Of a stretch of DNA of 64,000 nt, positions 35,427 through 43,332 are shown piece by piece. The DNA lies in assembly GCF_003711105.1 (NCBI RefSeq), contig NZ_CP023865.1:5853001-5917000 (forward strand), read 5' to 3'. The position numbers were made by a program, and so were the translations under genes. Origin of the DNA: Actinoplanes teichomyceticus ATCC 31121 (GTDB lineage: Bacteria > Actinomycetota > Actinomycetes > Mycobacteriales > Micromonosporaceae). The notes below the pieces were generated by a model. It saw only the letters and a program-made list of their open reading frames with translations. It did not search any database and was not told the DNA's origin. Numbering within the stretch: position 1 is the first letter of the stretch; each line of letters opens with the position of its first letter.

Positions 35427-36349
35427 GGAGTGTTTGGATTGTTGATCGTTCGTTGAGCATGCGTGGCGCGTGGTGACCTGACCAATGCTCAATGGGCTCG
35501 GCTGTCGGCGGTGCTTCCGCCGGTACGGATGGGGCGTCCGCCACGGGATCGCCGGACGGTGATCAACGGGATCCGGTGGCGGGTCCGGACGGGGTCGCCG
35601 TGGCGGGACATGCCGGAACGCTATGGGCCGTGGGAGACCGCATACGGGCTGTTCAGGCAGTGGCAACGCGACGGTGTCTGGGCCGAGGTCCTCACTCGGC
35701 TGCAGGCCGCCGCCGATGCCGACCACATCATCACCTGGGACGTATCCGTCGACTCGACCGTGTGCCGTGCACATCAGCATGCCGCCGGCGCCCGGAAAAG
35801 GGGGACGATCAGAAACATCCGCCGGGTGGGGTGGACACCGAACCCAACGACCATGCCCTCGGCCGGTCACGTGGCGGGCTGAGTACCAAGTTGCACTTGG
35901 CCTGCGAGCAGGGCCAGCGGCCGTTGTCGATGCTGGTCACGGCTGGTCAAGCCGGTGACAGCCCGCAGTTCGAGGCGGTCCTGGCGGGGATCCGGGTGCC
36001 GCGCCTGGGCCGGGGAGCGGCAAGGACCCGTCCAGACCGGGTCCTTGCCGACAAGGCTTACAGCTCCCGCAGCAACCGTGCTCACCTGCGCCGACGCGGG
36101 ATCCGGGCCACTATCAGCGAGCCCTCGGACCAAGCAGGGCATCGACAACGACGTGGCACCGCCGGTGGCCGGCCACCCGCGTTCGATCGCGAGATCTACA
36201 AGCAGCGTCATGCCGTTGAGTGCGGCATCAACCGCCTCAAGCGGTATAGAGCCGTGGCGACTCGCTACGACAAGTTGGCCGTCCGCTACCTCGCCACCGT
36301 GCGAATCGCCGCGATCGGCGAATGGCTCCGATGACTTACCAAACACTCC
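35427..36349 (+). mobile_element. IS5-family insertion sequence, frameshift type
   Basis: A 923-bp element with ends ggagtgtttgg and ccaaacactcc, flanked by CTAG at 35423-35426 and 36350-36353. The transposase is encoded in two overlapping frames. It interrupts a small HTH gene. Confidence 0.9.
35463..36334 (+). CDS. IS5-family transposase in two frames (probable -1 frameshift)
   Basis: The first frame (35463-35882) encodes [38 protein letters not shown] and the first catalytic Asp in [20 protein letters not shown]. The second frame resumes with [20 protein letters not shown] and carries Asp in [16 protein letters not shown] and Glu in [20 protein letters not shown]. The change is one base backwards at the run aaaaggggg (35796-35804), a classic slippery sequence, just after HQHAAGAR. 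Programmed -1 frameshifting is known for many IS5/IS427-type elements. All three catalytic residues are present, so the element may be functional. Confidence 0.85.
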
Positions 36350-36489
36350 CTAGCCGCAGCCGCCGGCATGTCCATCTCCGGCGTGCGCACCGCCTACAAC
36401 CACCGCGACGTCGACGCCACCGGCGCCAAGCCGCGCGAATGGCGAGCCCAGGACCCCGCCCCGGCCCGGGACGATGGCGAGGTGCCGGC

Positions 36490-36681
36490 ATGAACGGAAC
36501 CTGTATCTGCCGCTTCCGCTGGCCGTGGTTCTACGTCGTGATCGAGGGCGTGCGCTACGAGGTCGAGCCGTCCGAGGCCGACACCCCGACCAGCGCGCTG
36601 TTCCGGGCCTGGTGCGCCGGCTGCGGTGCCGAGTACACCTACCCGTTCCGGACCGTCGCCGCGCAGACCCGTGCTGCCTGA
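36490..36681 (+). CDS. Small Cys-containing hypothetical protein
   Basis: A 63-residue protein whose ATG overlaps the stop of the HTH gene by four bases. It reads MNGTCICRFRWPWFYVVIEG, then a C-terminal CAGCGAEYTYPFRTV with a CxxC pair that could bind zinc together with the N-terminal CxC. Such proteins commonly accompany HTH and mobile-element genes in actinomycetes. With the upstream HTH gene broken by the IS, its translation is probably reduced. Confidence 0.55.
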   Translation: MNGTCICRFRWPWFYVVIEGVRYEVEPSEADTPTSALFRAWCAGCGAEYTYPFRTVAAQTRAA

Positions 36682-36798
36682 TCCCTTCCCTCACATCGAG
36701 AAAGAATCTATTGACGGGAATAGGGGCGTCATGCTAAGCGCTGCCCCTTCTCGCGTGGCCGCAACCGTGGCTTGAGCAGTCGAGCATGAGGAGCCGAT

Positions 36799-37179
36799 TT
36801 GACCAGCGTGGACTTTCACGCCCAGTGCGAGTCGTACGTCCGGATCTCGATCAAAGACCTCAACGGCAGGTACGGCGTCTACCTGGACACCGACCACCCC
36901 GACCAGCACCGATACCCCAACGTGAAGGTCGCCGCGTGCGAGCTCGCAGCCGGACACCCGGGCGAGTGCGAGATGTTCGTGGAGGGCGAGGGCTCCGGCG
37001 GAGAGCCGTACCAGGGGTATTGGCTGGCCTGGCACCGCCGTAGCAAGTACGACGAGCTGCAGGACACCTACCGTTGGACCATCCACTCCGCCTGCTGCCA
37101 GGCACAGAGCCCGACCGGCTGGCAATGCAACCGCTACGCCAACCACGGCGGCGGGCACGCATTCAACATCGAAAACTGA
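36799..37179 (+). CDS. Hypothetical protein, TTG start
   Basis: A 126-residue soluble protein beginning at TTG (36799), with GAGG eight bases upstream. It reads TSVDFHAQCESYVRISIKDL, YGVYLDTDHPDQHRYPNVKV, GYWLAWHRRSKYDELQDTY and ends CNRYANHGGGHAFNIEN. The GGHAF tail, two Cys near residue 97 (ACCQAQ) and another in WQCNRY suggest a metal site. No family assigned. It is isolated, with about 90 bases free before it. Confidence 0.6.
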   Translation: MTSVDFHAQCESYVRISIKDLNGRYGVYLDTDHPDQHRYPNVKVAACELAAGHPGECEMFVEGEGSGGEPYQGYWLAWHRRSKYDELQDTYRWTIHSACCQAQSPTGWQCNRYANHGGGHAFNIEN

Positions 37180-37406
37180 CGAAACTCGGCAGGGACTTCA
37201 GCTCAGGTGTCGGCAATCGGCGCTCCAGAGTTGGAGTCCCTGCTGCGCATGACAGGAAACGTCGACGTTGTCGATCCTTGAAGGATCAATACCAAGATCA
37301 CCCTTAGCGTGACTTTCCCGAACGTTAGTCCCCGAGCGCCGGCCTCCTGGCATGGAACTCCCAATGAGGCTTGCTGATCAACTACTCAGGCCCGTCGGGG
37401 CCGCCG

Positions 37407-37786
37407 TCATGCCCATGAGGGATTGCGGCTCGGAAGCCACCGTCCGAACAATGACTCGTACTCACCGGTTACGTCGCTGAAGACGAAGTCGGGCGTGGTA
37501 CTGGCGACCGCAGCGCGCAACCGAGTCAGTAGCTGCGGGACCGGTACCAGCTCCATCGACAAGACCCGCGCGAGCCGGGTTCGCCGAGCGTCGGCCTCTG
37601 GGCAATCTCGGAGTTCGTCATTCCGGAGATGCTGCGCAGCAATTTGCATGACGGCTACGTCGCCTCCGCCGGAGAACTTCAAGCAGTCGTACCATGACGG
37701 AAGTCCGATCATCATCTCCAACGCTTCATGGAGGCTCCGACCGATCAGGCCAGCTTGTCCTTCTGAGCTGGCATACAACACTGTGG
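37407..37786 (-). pseudogene. Truncated hypothetical protein
   Basis: About 126 residues remain: VLYASSEGQAGLIGRSLHEA, LEMMIGLPSWYDCLKFSGGG, then MQIAAQHLRNDELRDC and EYESLFGRWLP. The pattern resembles the C-terminal part of SMI1/SUKH-associated proteins. The frame continues upstream a few codons (LALEFTSKT) and then closes at TGA exactly where the IS21-like end repeat begins (37813). The N-terminal part is therefore lost to an insertion or deletion. Confidence 0.5.
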
Positions 37787-37812
37787 TTTTGCTCGTGAAT
37801 TCCAGCGCCAGA

Positions 37813-38995
37813 TGTCACTGAGTTCGGGCGCCAGCGAGATCTCATTACTTTCGATGTCTCTCAGTTTCGGCGCCACCGTTCGGGTCCGCTGGCCACGCCT
37901 GCCACCGAAAAGTTCCGCTTACACAGGGTGACGAGCTGGGACAGCCCGCGTCCTGGCCGGGATGCATGCCGACTGCGGTCGCATCGGCCGGTCGGATGGC
38001 GCCAGGCGACTATCGGCTATTTCCATGTGCGACGGACCATCGGCAACGCCTAGGAAGGAGCCATGGCCAACGAGATAACCGTTCCCCTGCTGCCCTGCGC
38101 GTCGATTGACGACATCGAAACCTTCTACGGAGTTCTTGGCTTCAGCACCACGTACAAGCAGCGCAAACCCAACCCCCTCGTGGCACTGCAACGTGAAGAC
38201 CTACACCTGCAGTTCTTCGGGATGGCCGGGTTCGACCCGGAGCGGTCCTACGGCTCCTGCATCGTGCTCACCTCGGACATCGCGGAACTGCACCGGGCTT
38301 TCGCTGCCGGCATGCGGGCCGCATACGGCAAAGTCCTGGTGTCCGGAATGCCACGGATGACCCGACCCAGGGCTCGAAAGAACGCCGACGGGGTCGGTGG
38401 ATTCAGCGTCATCGACCCGGGCGGCAACTGGATCCGCGTCTTCCAGAAGCCCGCGACGACGCCCACTCCGGCACCCGCACCCGCCGGACGACTCGCCAAA
38501 GCGCTGGCGAACGCCGTCGTGCTGGCCGACTCCAAGGGGGACGCCGGCCAGGCAGCCCGCATCCTCGACAGCGCGCTGGCCCGCCCACAGGCCGACGATG
38601 ACCCCGTCACACACGTAGAGGTTCTGGTGTACCGCGCAGAACTGGCGATGACGCTCCAAGACCGGGAAACCGCAACGGAGATGCTGGCCCGCGTCAAGCA
38701 CATCGCGCTGAACGCAGACGAGACTGACAGGGCGGCACCAACCTTCGAGATCGCCGCCGACCTCGCTGCGGCGCTGTGATGAGTTCGGGCGCAGTGCAGC
38801 AGCCGACGCTGCCCCTCATCGGCTAGAAGCGTGCGTCGACGTCTGGTCCAACATCGCGATCGACGTCTACGAGGGGTGACAATGCAGCCCTGTGTCAATC
38901 TTGGCCGCTGACTCTCGATGATCAACAAGTGGCGCTCGTTCTGACGAACATCCGCGGGGACCGGGATCGCGAGGTGGCGCCGAAAGTGGCGAACA
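37813..38995. repeat. Region bounded by IS21-like multiple end repeats
   Basis: The left end has two tandem 22-mers, each starting TGTC and ending GCGCCAG or GCGCCAC (37813-37834 and 37855-37876). The right end has two similar 22-mers on the opposite strand, both starting TGTTCG and ending GCGCCAC (38929-38950 and 38974-38995). Two repeats per end is the hallmark of IS21-family termini. No istA/istB-like gene lies inside; only a VOC-domain gene does. Confidence 0.5.
38063..38779 (+). CDS. VOC (glyoxalase/bleomycin-resistance-like) protein
   Basis: Predicted 238 residues from an ATG with AGGAGCC just upstream. The first 130 residues form a VOC domain: VPLLPCASIDDIETFYGVLG, LQREDLHLQFFGMAGFDPER, CIVLTSDIAELHRAFAAGM and GFSVIDPGGNWIRVFQKP. 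The last strand DPGGNWIRVFQ is the typical VOC end with Trp-Ile-Arg. A Pro/Ala linker then leads to a 90-residue helical extension with TPR-like pairs (LANAVVLADSKGDAGQAARI). Such proteins bind drugs or carry out metal-dependent chemistry; the substrate is unknown. It is the only gene between the IS21-like ends. Confidence 0.85.
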   Translation: MANEITVPLLPCASIDDIETFYGVLGFSTTYKQRKPNPLVALQREDLHLQFFGMAGFDPERSYGSCIVLTSDIAELHRAFAAGMRAAYGKVLVSGMPRMTRPRARKNADGVGGFSVIDPGGNWIRVFQKPATTPTPAPAPAGRLAKALANAVVLADSKGDAGQAARILDSALARPQADDDPVTHVEVLVYRAELAMTLQDRETATEMLARVKHIALNADETDRAAPTFEIAADLAAAL

Positions 38996-39021
38996 TCTGG
39001 CTCCGGTTCTCGCGGACAAAA

Positions 39022-39093
39022 TTAGGGCTCGCGATACTCCTCAGCGCCGGGGTCGGTCAGCGTGCCGAAGTAGCCGAAGATCACCGCGTGCAT
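39022..39093 (-). pseudogene. HAD hydrolase N-terminal fragment
   Basis: MHAVIFGYFGTLTDPGAEEY then REP and a stop. This is the first motif of HAD hydrolases (usually DYFGTL), with the nucleophile Asp changed to Gly. Only 23 residues remain. It is cut just outside the right IS21-like end. Confidence 0.55.
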
Positions 39094-39264
39094 GGCCCAC
39101 ACACGGACGCGCCGGAGACCCCCCGTGGTGCGAGGGCCTCCGGCGAGGCGGTTCCGTGCGGTGGATCAGGATCCGCGAAGGATCGGGTTGCCGTTGTCCG
39201 CGGCGCCGCTCTGCGAGCCGCTTGTTTCGCTGGCGCATTTTGCGGCGCCGCATTCCCCGCGGCT

Positions 39265-39753
39265 TTATCCGGCTGGCGTTTCGTTCAAACCCAGACCACT
39301 CAGGATGTTATCGCGGTTCGCGTTTCCGCGCAGCGCGGTCAAGGATTTCAAGCGGCCCAGCAAAGTCGTGGAAGACGCGGGGCATTTCAAGTCTTGAATC
39401 GCCGACAAGGTTTTTTCGAAACGCTGGATGCGGCTTTCGAGGTCCGTTCCACTCGGAAGGTTCGCATTCTTGAGCGCTACCTGCGCGTTCACTTGGGCTT
39501 GAGTGGGTGGGCAGCGACCAGGAACGTTTACCCCGGTAGGGCCCACGCGGTCGGCCGTCGCGTTCGGATTGCCCGGACTGAAACCCAACGCCGGCACCAA
39601 AGCATTGATGTCACCGGAGCTGGCTCCGGCGTTGCCCTGTTCGGCGGCCTGGCTCATCCCCGTGCCGACCGCGAGCGCCGAGCCGAGCAGCGCTGCGGCG
39701 GCACCTCCAATCACCAGCTTGCGCGTCCGGCTGCTGACTCCGCGTCGATACAT
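39265..39753 (-). CDS. Secreted hypothetical protein
   Basis: Predicted 162 residues from an ATG with GAGGAG at the right distance. The N-terminus MYRRGVSSRTRKLVIGGAAA continues ALLGSALAVGTGMSQAAEQG, a clear signal peptide with cleavage near AQAAE-type SQAAE. The mature part has two Cys residues (GRCPPTQAQ and DLKCPASS) that could pair, and a helical middle with ESRIQRFEKTLSAIQ. No known domain. It appears intact, while most of its neighbours are broken. Confidence 0.7.
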   Translation of the reverse strand: MYRRGVSSRTRKLVIGGAAAALLGSALAVGTGMSQAAEQGNAGASSGDINALVPALGFSPGNPNATADRVGPTGVNVPGRCPPTQAQVNAQVALKNANLPSGTDLESRIQRFEKTLSAIQDLKCPASSTTLLGRLKSLTALRGNANRDNILSGLGLNETPAG

Positions 39754-40230
39754 GCACGGCTCCTCTTCGTCTCGGTACTGCTTGTGCCGAGGTATACGAG
39801 CAATGATGTGGCAGCAGTTCATGACGCTGAGCAAGCGTTCCTTAAAGCTTCTTTAACGCGACTCCCGGGGCGTGCAGCCGCCAGCATCGTCGCGCCCACG
39901 CCGCGCGGCCCAGCTACGCCGCAGCGCCGAACCCCCACAACAGGGCGGCGATCTGCACGACCCCTGGGACGGCCTGTTCATCACCACCAAGAACGGCCGG
40001 ATTGGTGGTTGCAGTGCCAACGCTTCTTCTGCCGGCCCCTCTCAAGAGCCCTCCACCAGCACCGATGCCAGGGGTCAAGGGTGGCCGCAGGCCATCGCGA
40101 AGCGACGCGGAGCGTCCTTGACGCCTGGTACCGGCGCTGGACCATTGAGGCGAGAGGGGAAGGCCGACCGAGTTGTCGCTCGTGCCTTCCGGGGTCCGCA
40201 GGACTGCCGCCGGCCGAGGTCCAGCTCTAG

Positions 40231-41250
40231 GCCGTGTTTCGTAGCGCCGTCGATGTTGCGGCGTGGCGGTGTTCGATTACTGAAGAGGTCTCCGATATGT
40301 GTTTCAGCGACCAAGCCAGAACTTCACACCGGAGACCTCGTGCCGAGCGTAGCGGCAGTGGGGCGGCACGACCTGACCGACCTGCAGTGGGCGGTTCTTG
40401 AACCGGCGCTGCCTGCGGGAACGGGCCGTGATCGGCCGCGAAGATGGACCATGAGAACGATCATCGACGGGATCCGGTGGCGGGTCCGGACCGGCTCACC
40501 ATGGCGGGACGTGCCGCCGGTATATCCGCCGTGGCAAACCCTGTACCGGTGGTTCCGCCGATGGCAGCGTGACGGCGTCTGGACCCGGATCCTGGCAGCG
40601 TTGCAGACCCGGGCGGACGCAACCAGGCTGATCGGCTGGAGCATCAGCGTGGACTCGACCATCAGCCGCGCCCATCAGCACGCGGCCGGCGCCCGGCGCG
40701 ACGGTCACCTGCAGAAGGAACCACCAGGTGGCCTGCTGGCCGAGCCCGCCGATCACGGCCTCGGCCGCTCACGGGGCGGCTGGACGACCAAGACACATCT
40801 GGCATGTGAACAGGGCCGCAAGCCGATGGCGATGGTGGTGACCGCCGGGCAACGCGGCGACAGTCCGCAGTTCATCCCCGTGCTCGGCAAGATACGGGTG
40901 GCCCGGCCCCGTGCAGGCCGGCCGCGGACCCGCCCGGACATCGTGCTGGCCGACAAGGCGTACACCTGCAAGGCCAACCGCGCGCACCTTCGTAGCCGCG
41001 GTATCCGCGCTTGCATCCCGAGTAAGGCCGACCAGGACGCCTACCGCAAGGCCAAAGGATCCCGAGGCGGGCGTCCGCCCTCCTTCGACCCCGGCACCTA
41101 CCGACTGCGTCATGCCGTGGAATGCGGCATCAACCAGCTCAAACAACACCGTGCCATGGCCACCAGATACGACAAACTCGCCGTCCGCTACGAAGCCTCC
41201 CTCACCATCGCCGCCATTAACCAATGACTCCGAGCTCTACGAAACACGGC
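40231..41250 (+). mobile_element. IS5-family insertion sequence (IS427-like), copy 2
   Basis: A 1020-bp element with ends gccgtgtttcgta and tacgaaacacggc, flanked by CTAG at 40227-40230 and 41251-41254. It is a close relative of the copy at 32238-33270. Its right CTAG is shared with the next IS, so the two stand in tandem. Confidence 0.9.
40340..41227 (+). CDS. IS5-family transposase
   Basis: A 295-residue single-frame transposase from GTG. It has [38 protein letters not shown], catalytic Asp in [20 protein letters not shown], Asp in [17 protein letters not shown], and Glu in [20 protein letters not shown]. All catalytic residues are kept. The protein is about as long as the copy at 32.4 kb and clearly homologous throughout, but with many substitutions, so the two are separate arrivals or old duplicates. 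Confidence 0.92.
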   Translation: MPSVAAVGRHDLTDLQWAVLEPALPAGTGRDRPRRWTMRTIIDGIRWRVRTGSPWRDVPPVYPPWQTLYRWFRRWQRDGVWTRILAALQTRADATRLIGWSISVDSTISRAHQHAAGARRDGHLQKEPPGGLLAEPADHGLGRSRGGWTTKTHLACEQGRKPMAMVVTAGQRGDSPQFIPVLGKIRVARPRAGRPRTRPDIVLADKAYTCKANRAHLRSRGIRACIPSKADQDAYRKAKGSRGGRPPSFDPGTYRLRHAVECGINQLKQHRAMATRYDKLAVRYEASLTIAAINQ

Positions 41251-41254
41251 CTAG

Positions 41255-42358
41255 CTGGACGTTTTAATAACGTTGGTGAGTTATCGGAGGGTTGAGAACC
41301 CGCGATCATGGCTACGGCTGGCCGATACGCCCGAATCAACCCTTTCGAGATGACTCTGATATGAGGAGATCTGCGGCCTTTGATCCCTCGATCGTGTTTG
41401 ATTAGTTTTCCGCCCGGAATCGACGGACCTGGTGTCCCCCTCGCCCGCCGATGCCACCGTATCCCCAGGTCATGACCGAACGACGCGCATACCCATCCGA
41501 CTTGTCCGACGCTCGCTGGGCCCTGATCGAGCCGCGCCTGAGCGCCTGGCGCCAGGCCCGCACCGACGCCCGAACCCAGCTCGGCATCAAGGGCCGCGTC
41601 CCCACCCACGACCTGCGCGAGATCTTCAATGCGATCCTCTACGTCAACCGCACCGGCATCGCCTGGCGCTACCTGCCCCACGACTTTCCTCCACATGCGA
41701 CGGTCTACGGCTACTTCGCCTTATGGAGCAAGGAAGGGATCTTCACCGAACTCAACTACAACCTCACCGGACTCGTCCGCGACCACCACGGCCGCACCGT
41801 CGAGCCCACCGCAGCGATCATGGACACCCAAAGCATCAAGACATCCACGAACGTGCCGCTCGAAACCCAGGGCATCGACGCCGGCAAGAAGATCGCCGGC
41901 CGCAAACGCGGCATCATCACCGACACCCTCGGCTTACTGCTCGCTGTGCTCGTCACCGCCGCCAACGTCAGCGACAACGTGATCGGCAACGACCTGCTCG
42001 ACCAGGCCACCGCCACCTACCCCACTCTGGCCAAGACCTGGGTCGATGCCGGTTTCAAGGTCAAAACCGTCGAACACGGCGCCACACTCGGCGTCGACGT
42101 CGAGATCGTCACCAAAGACCCACAGGTCAAAGGCTTCAGCGTCACCAAACGGCGCTGGGTCGTCGAGCGCACCCTCGGCTGGCTCATGCACCACCGCCGA
42201 CTCGCCCGCGACTACGAAACCCTGCCCGGCAACTCCGAATCCATGATCACCCTCGCCATGATCGACAATCTCGCCCGCCGGCTCACGGACGAAAACACCC
42301 CAACCTGGCGAGACCCCCAAATCACATAGCACCACAAAATACGTTAATCAGACGTCCT
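41255..42358 (+). mobile_element. IS5-family insertion sequence, second type
   Basis: Ends read ctggacgttttaataacg and, on the other strand, aggacgtctgattaacg, flanked by CTAG at 41251-41254 and 42359-42362. It stands directly next to the preceding IS, sharing one CTAG. One transposase gene lies inside. Confidence 0.75.
41472..42329 (+). CDS. IS5-family transposase
   Basis: Predicted 285 residues from MTERRAYPSDLSDARWALIE (an upstream ATG at 41451 is also open). It has the DUF4096-like N-terminal part ILYVNRTGIAWRYLPHDFPP. Catalytic Asp is in AAIMDTQSIKTSTNVP, second Asp in KTWVDAGFKVKTVEHGA, and Glu in KRRWVVERTLGWLMHHRRLA. The three residues are intact. The sequence belongs to a different IS5 branch from the IS427-like copies: it lacks the [10 protein letters not shown] signature. 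Likely active. Confidence 0.9.
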   Translation: MTERRAYPSDLSDARWALIEPRLSAWRQARTDARTQLGIKGRVPTHDLREIFNAILYVNRTGIAWRYLPHDFPPHATVYGYFALWSKEGIFTELNYNLTGLVRDHHGRTVEPTAAIMDTQSIKTSTNVPLETQGIDAGKKIAGRKRGIITDTLGLLLAVLVTAANVSDNVIGNDLLDQATATYPTLAKTWVDAGFKVKTVEHGATLGVDVEIVTKDPQVKGFSVTKRRWVVERTLGWLMHHRRLARDYETLPGNSESMITLAMIDNLARRLTDENTPTWRDPQIT

Positions 42359-42639
42359 CTAGGAGCGAGGATGGAATGCCATGGTGCGGCCCGCCGCGCC
42401 GGCCGATGCCAGCCGGAGGCCGCCAGCAGGCCGGGCGCGAGCGGGCACGGTCGCGCCGCGTCAGCGGCGCCTTGATACACAGAATGACCAAGTCGGCGGT
42501 AACACTTGCTTGCTGCGGGTTTCTGGACCAGCGGTCAAGGTGCGCTACGACCGGCGCCACTTGACTCTTGTGGTCCCCAGAAACGCGAAGAAGGCTGATC
42601 CAAGATCTAGACCAGCATTCTGACCTGCGGAAACCTTCG

Positions 42640-42674
42640 GTCGGGCTGACAGGATTTGAACCTGCGACCCCTTG
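42640..42674. repeat. Displaced tRNA-Pro 3' end (outer attachment-site remnant)
   Basis: Thirty-five bases identical to the 3' end of the tRNA-Pro gene (63668-63702), in the same orientation. The match covers acceptor 3' strand, T-arm and variable loop and breaks in the anticodon arm. This is the pattern left when an element integrates into a tRNA gene. It marks the outer boundary of the island. Confidence 0.88.
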
Positions 42675-42950
42675 TTACCAACAGCGACGGATTCAGGCTT
42701 GTCATCGGTTGTCGTGCACTGCCATTGAGCTGTACAAACGCAGCACATCGTTGATCATCGCTCGTAACTGATTGTGGACCGCGAGCCGGGGTTTTCGGGG
42801 GGTAAACGGGGGCCACCGTCACTCGGGGTGCCCGCATGGATGTCTATCGGGCACCATAAGATCTGTCCGGATGACGTGCCCGCGGTCGTCTGCTCACTCC
42901 ACCGGCGACGCGGCCTCGCCCGGGTCGCCGTGCCACTCTGTAAGAGTCCG

Positions 42951-43165
42951 TTAACCACGCCCAGCCTGCGGGAGCAAACCGGACCAGTTCGCCAGCCGCC
43001 GTTCAAGCACCATGATCTGGCGCCGCCCGGCAAGGATCTCAGCGCCCTTGTCGCGGTCGCTCGTCGGCAACAGCCGCAGCACCACCAGCGCGTTCGTCGC
43101 ACCGAGATAAGTCAGTCGCAGCACACAATCGATAATCCACGCGGCACAAAGTGCATCGAGCATCA
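42951..43165 (-). pseudogene. IS481/IS3-type integrase N-terminal fragment
   Basis: The minus strand reads AAWIIDCVLRLTYLGATNAL, VVLRLLPTSDRDKGAEILAG and RRQIMVLERRLANW. This is the characteristic N-terminal leader and helix of actinomycete rve-type transposases (DRDKxxEILxLRxQxxVLxRQL). The catalytic DDE domain is absent and the frame soon closes. A dead fragment next to the outer attachment remnant. Confidence 0.5.
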
Positions 43166-43332
43166 CCGATGCCTGGTCGCTAAACCTGGAGGAACCGATC
43201 ATCCGACTGGAGATCGACGGCGACAACTTCAGGTTGCACCTGACTCCGCACGCGCGCGGCAACTCGCCGCGGCGCTGCTCGCCAACGCTGACGCGATCGA
43301 GTCGGCTCGCCCGCTGCATCAGCAGGCGGGCG

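Larger units (their letters stand above)
35297..36493 (+). pseudogene. Helix-turn-helix gene split by IS
   Basis: The left part (35297-35426) encodes VDPLISALGEARRAEEQAEE and RELLAYGREFVQPRPYTLG. The right part (36350-36493) continues AAAAGMSISGVRTAYNHRDV to GEVPA and a stop. Removing the IS with one CTAG copy restores an open frame (GDLAAAAGMSISG). The right side looks like the recognition helix of a small HTH protein used in actinomycete elements. The start upstream of 35297 is not clear. The last codons overlap the next gene by four bases. Confidence 0.7.

Noticed and set aside
38929..40230. Plus-strand frame of 433 codons
   Set aside because: It reads through the HAD fragment and the antisense of a secreted-protein gene; codon use is poor and no domain is seen.
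42640..42715. A second complete tRNA-Pro gene
   Set aside because: Only the 3' half matches; the anticodon and D-arm halves are absent.
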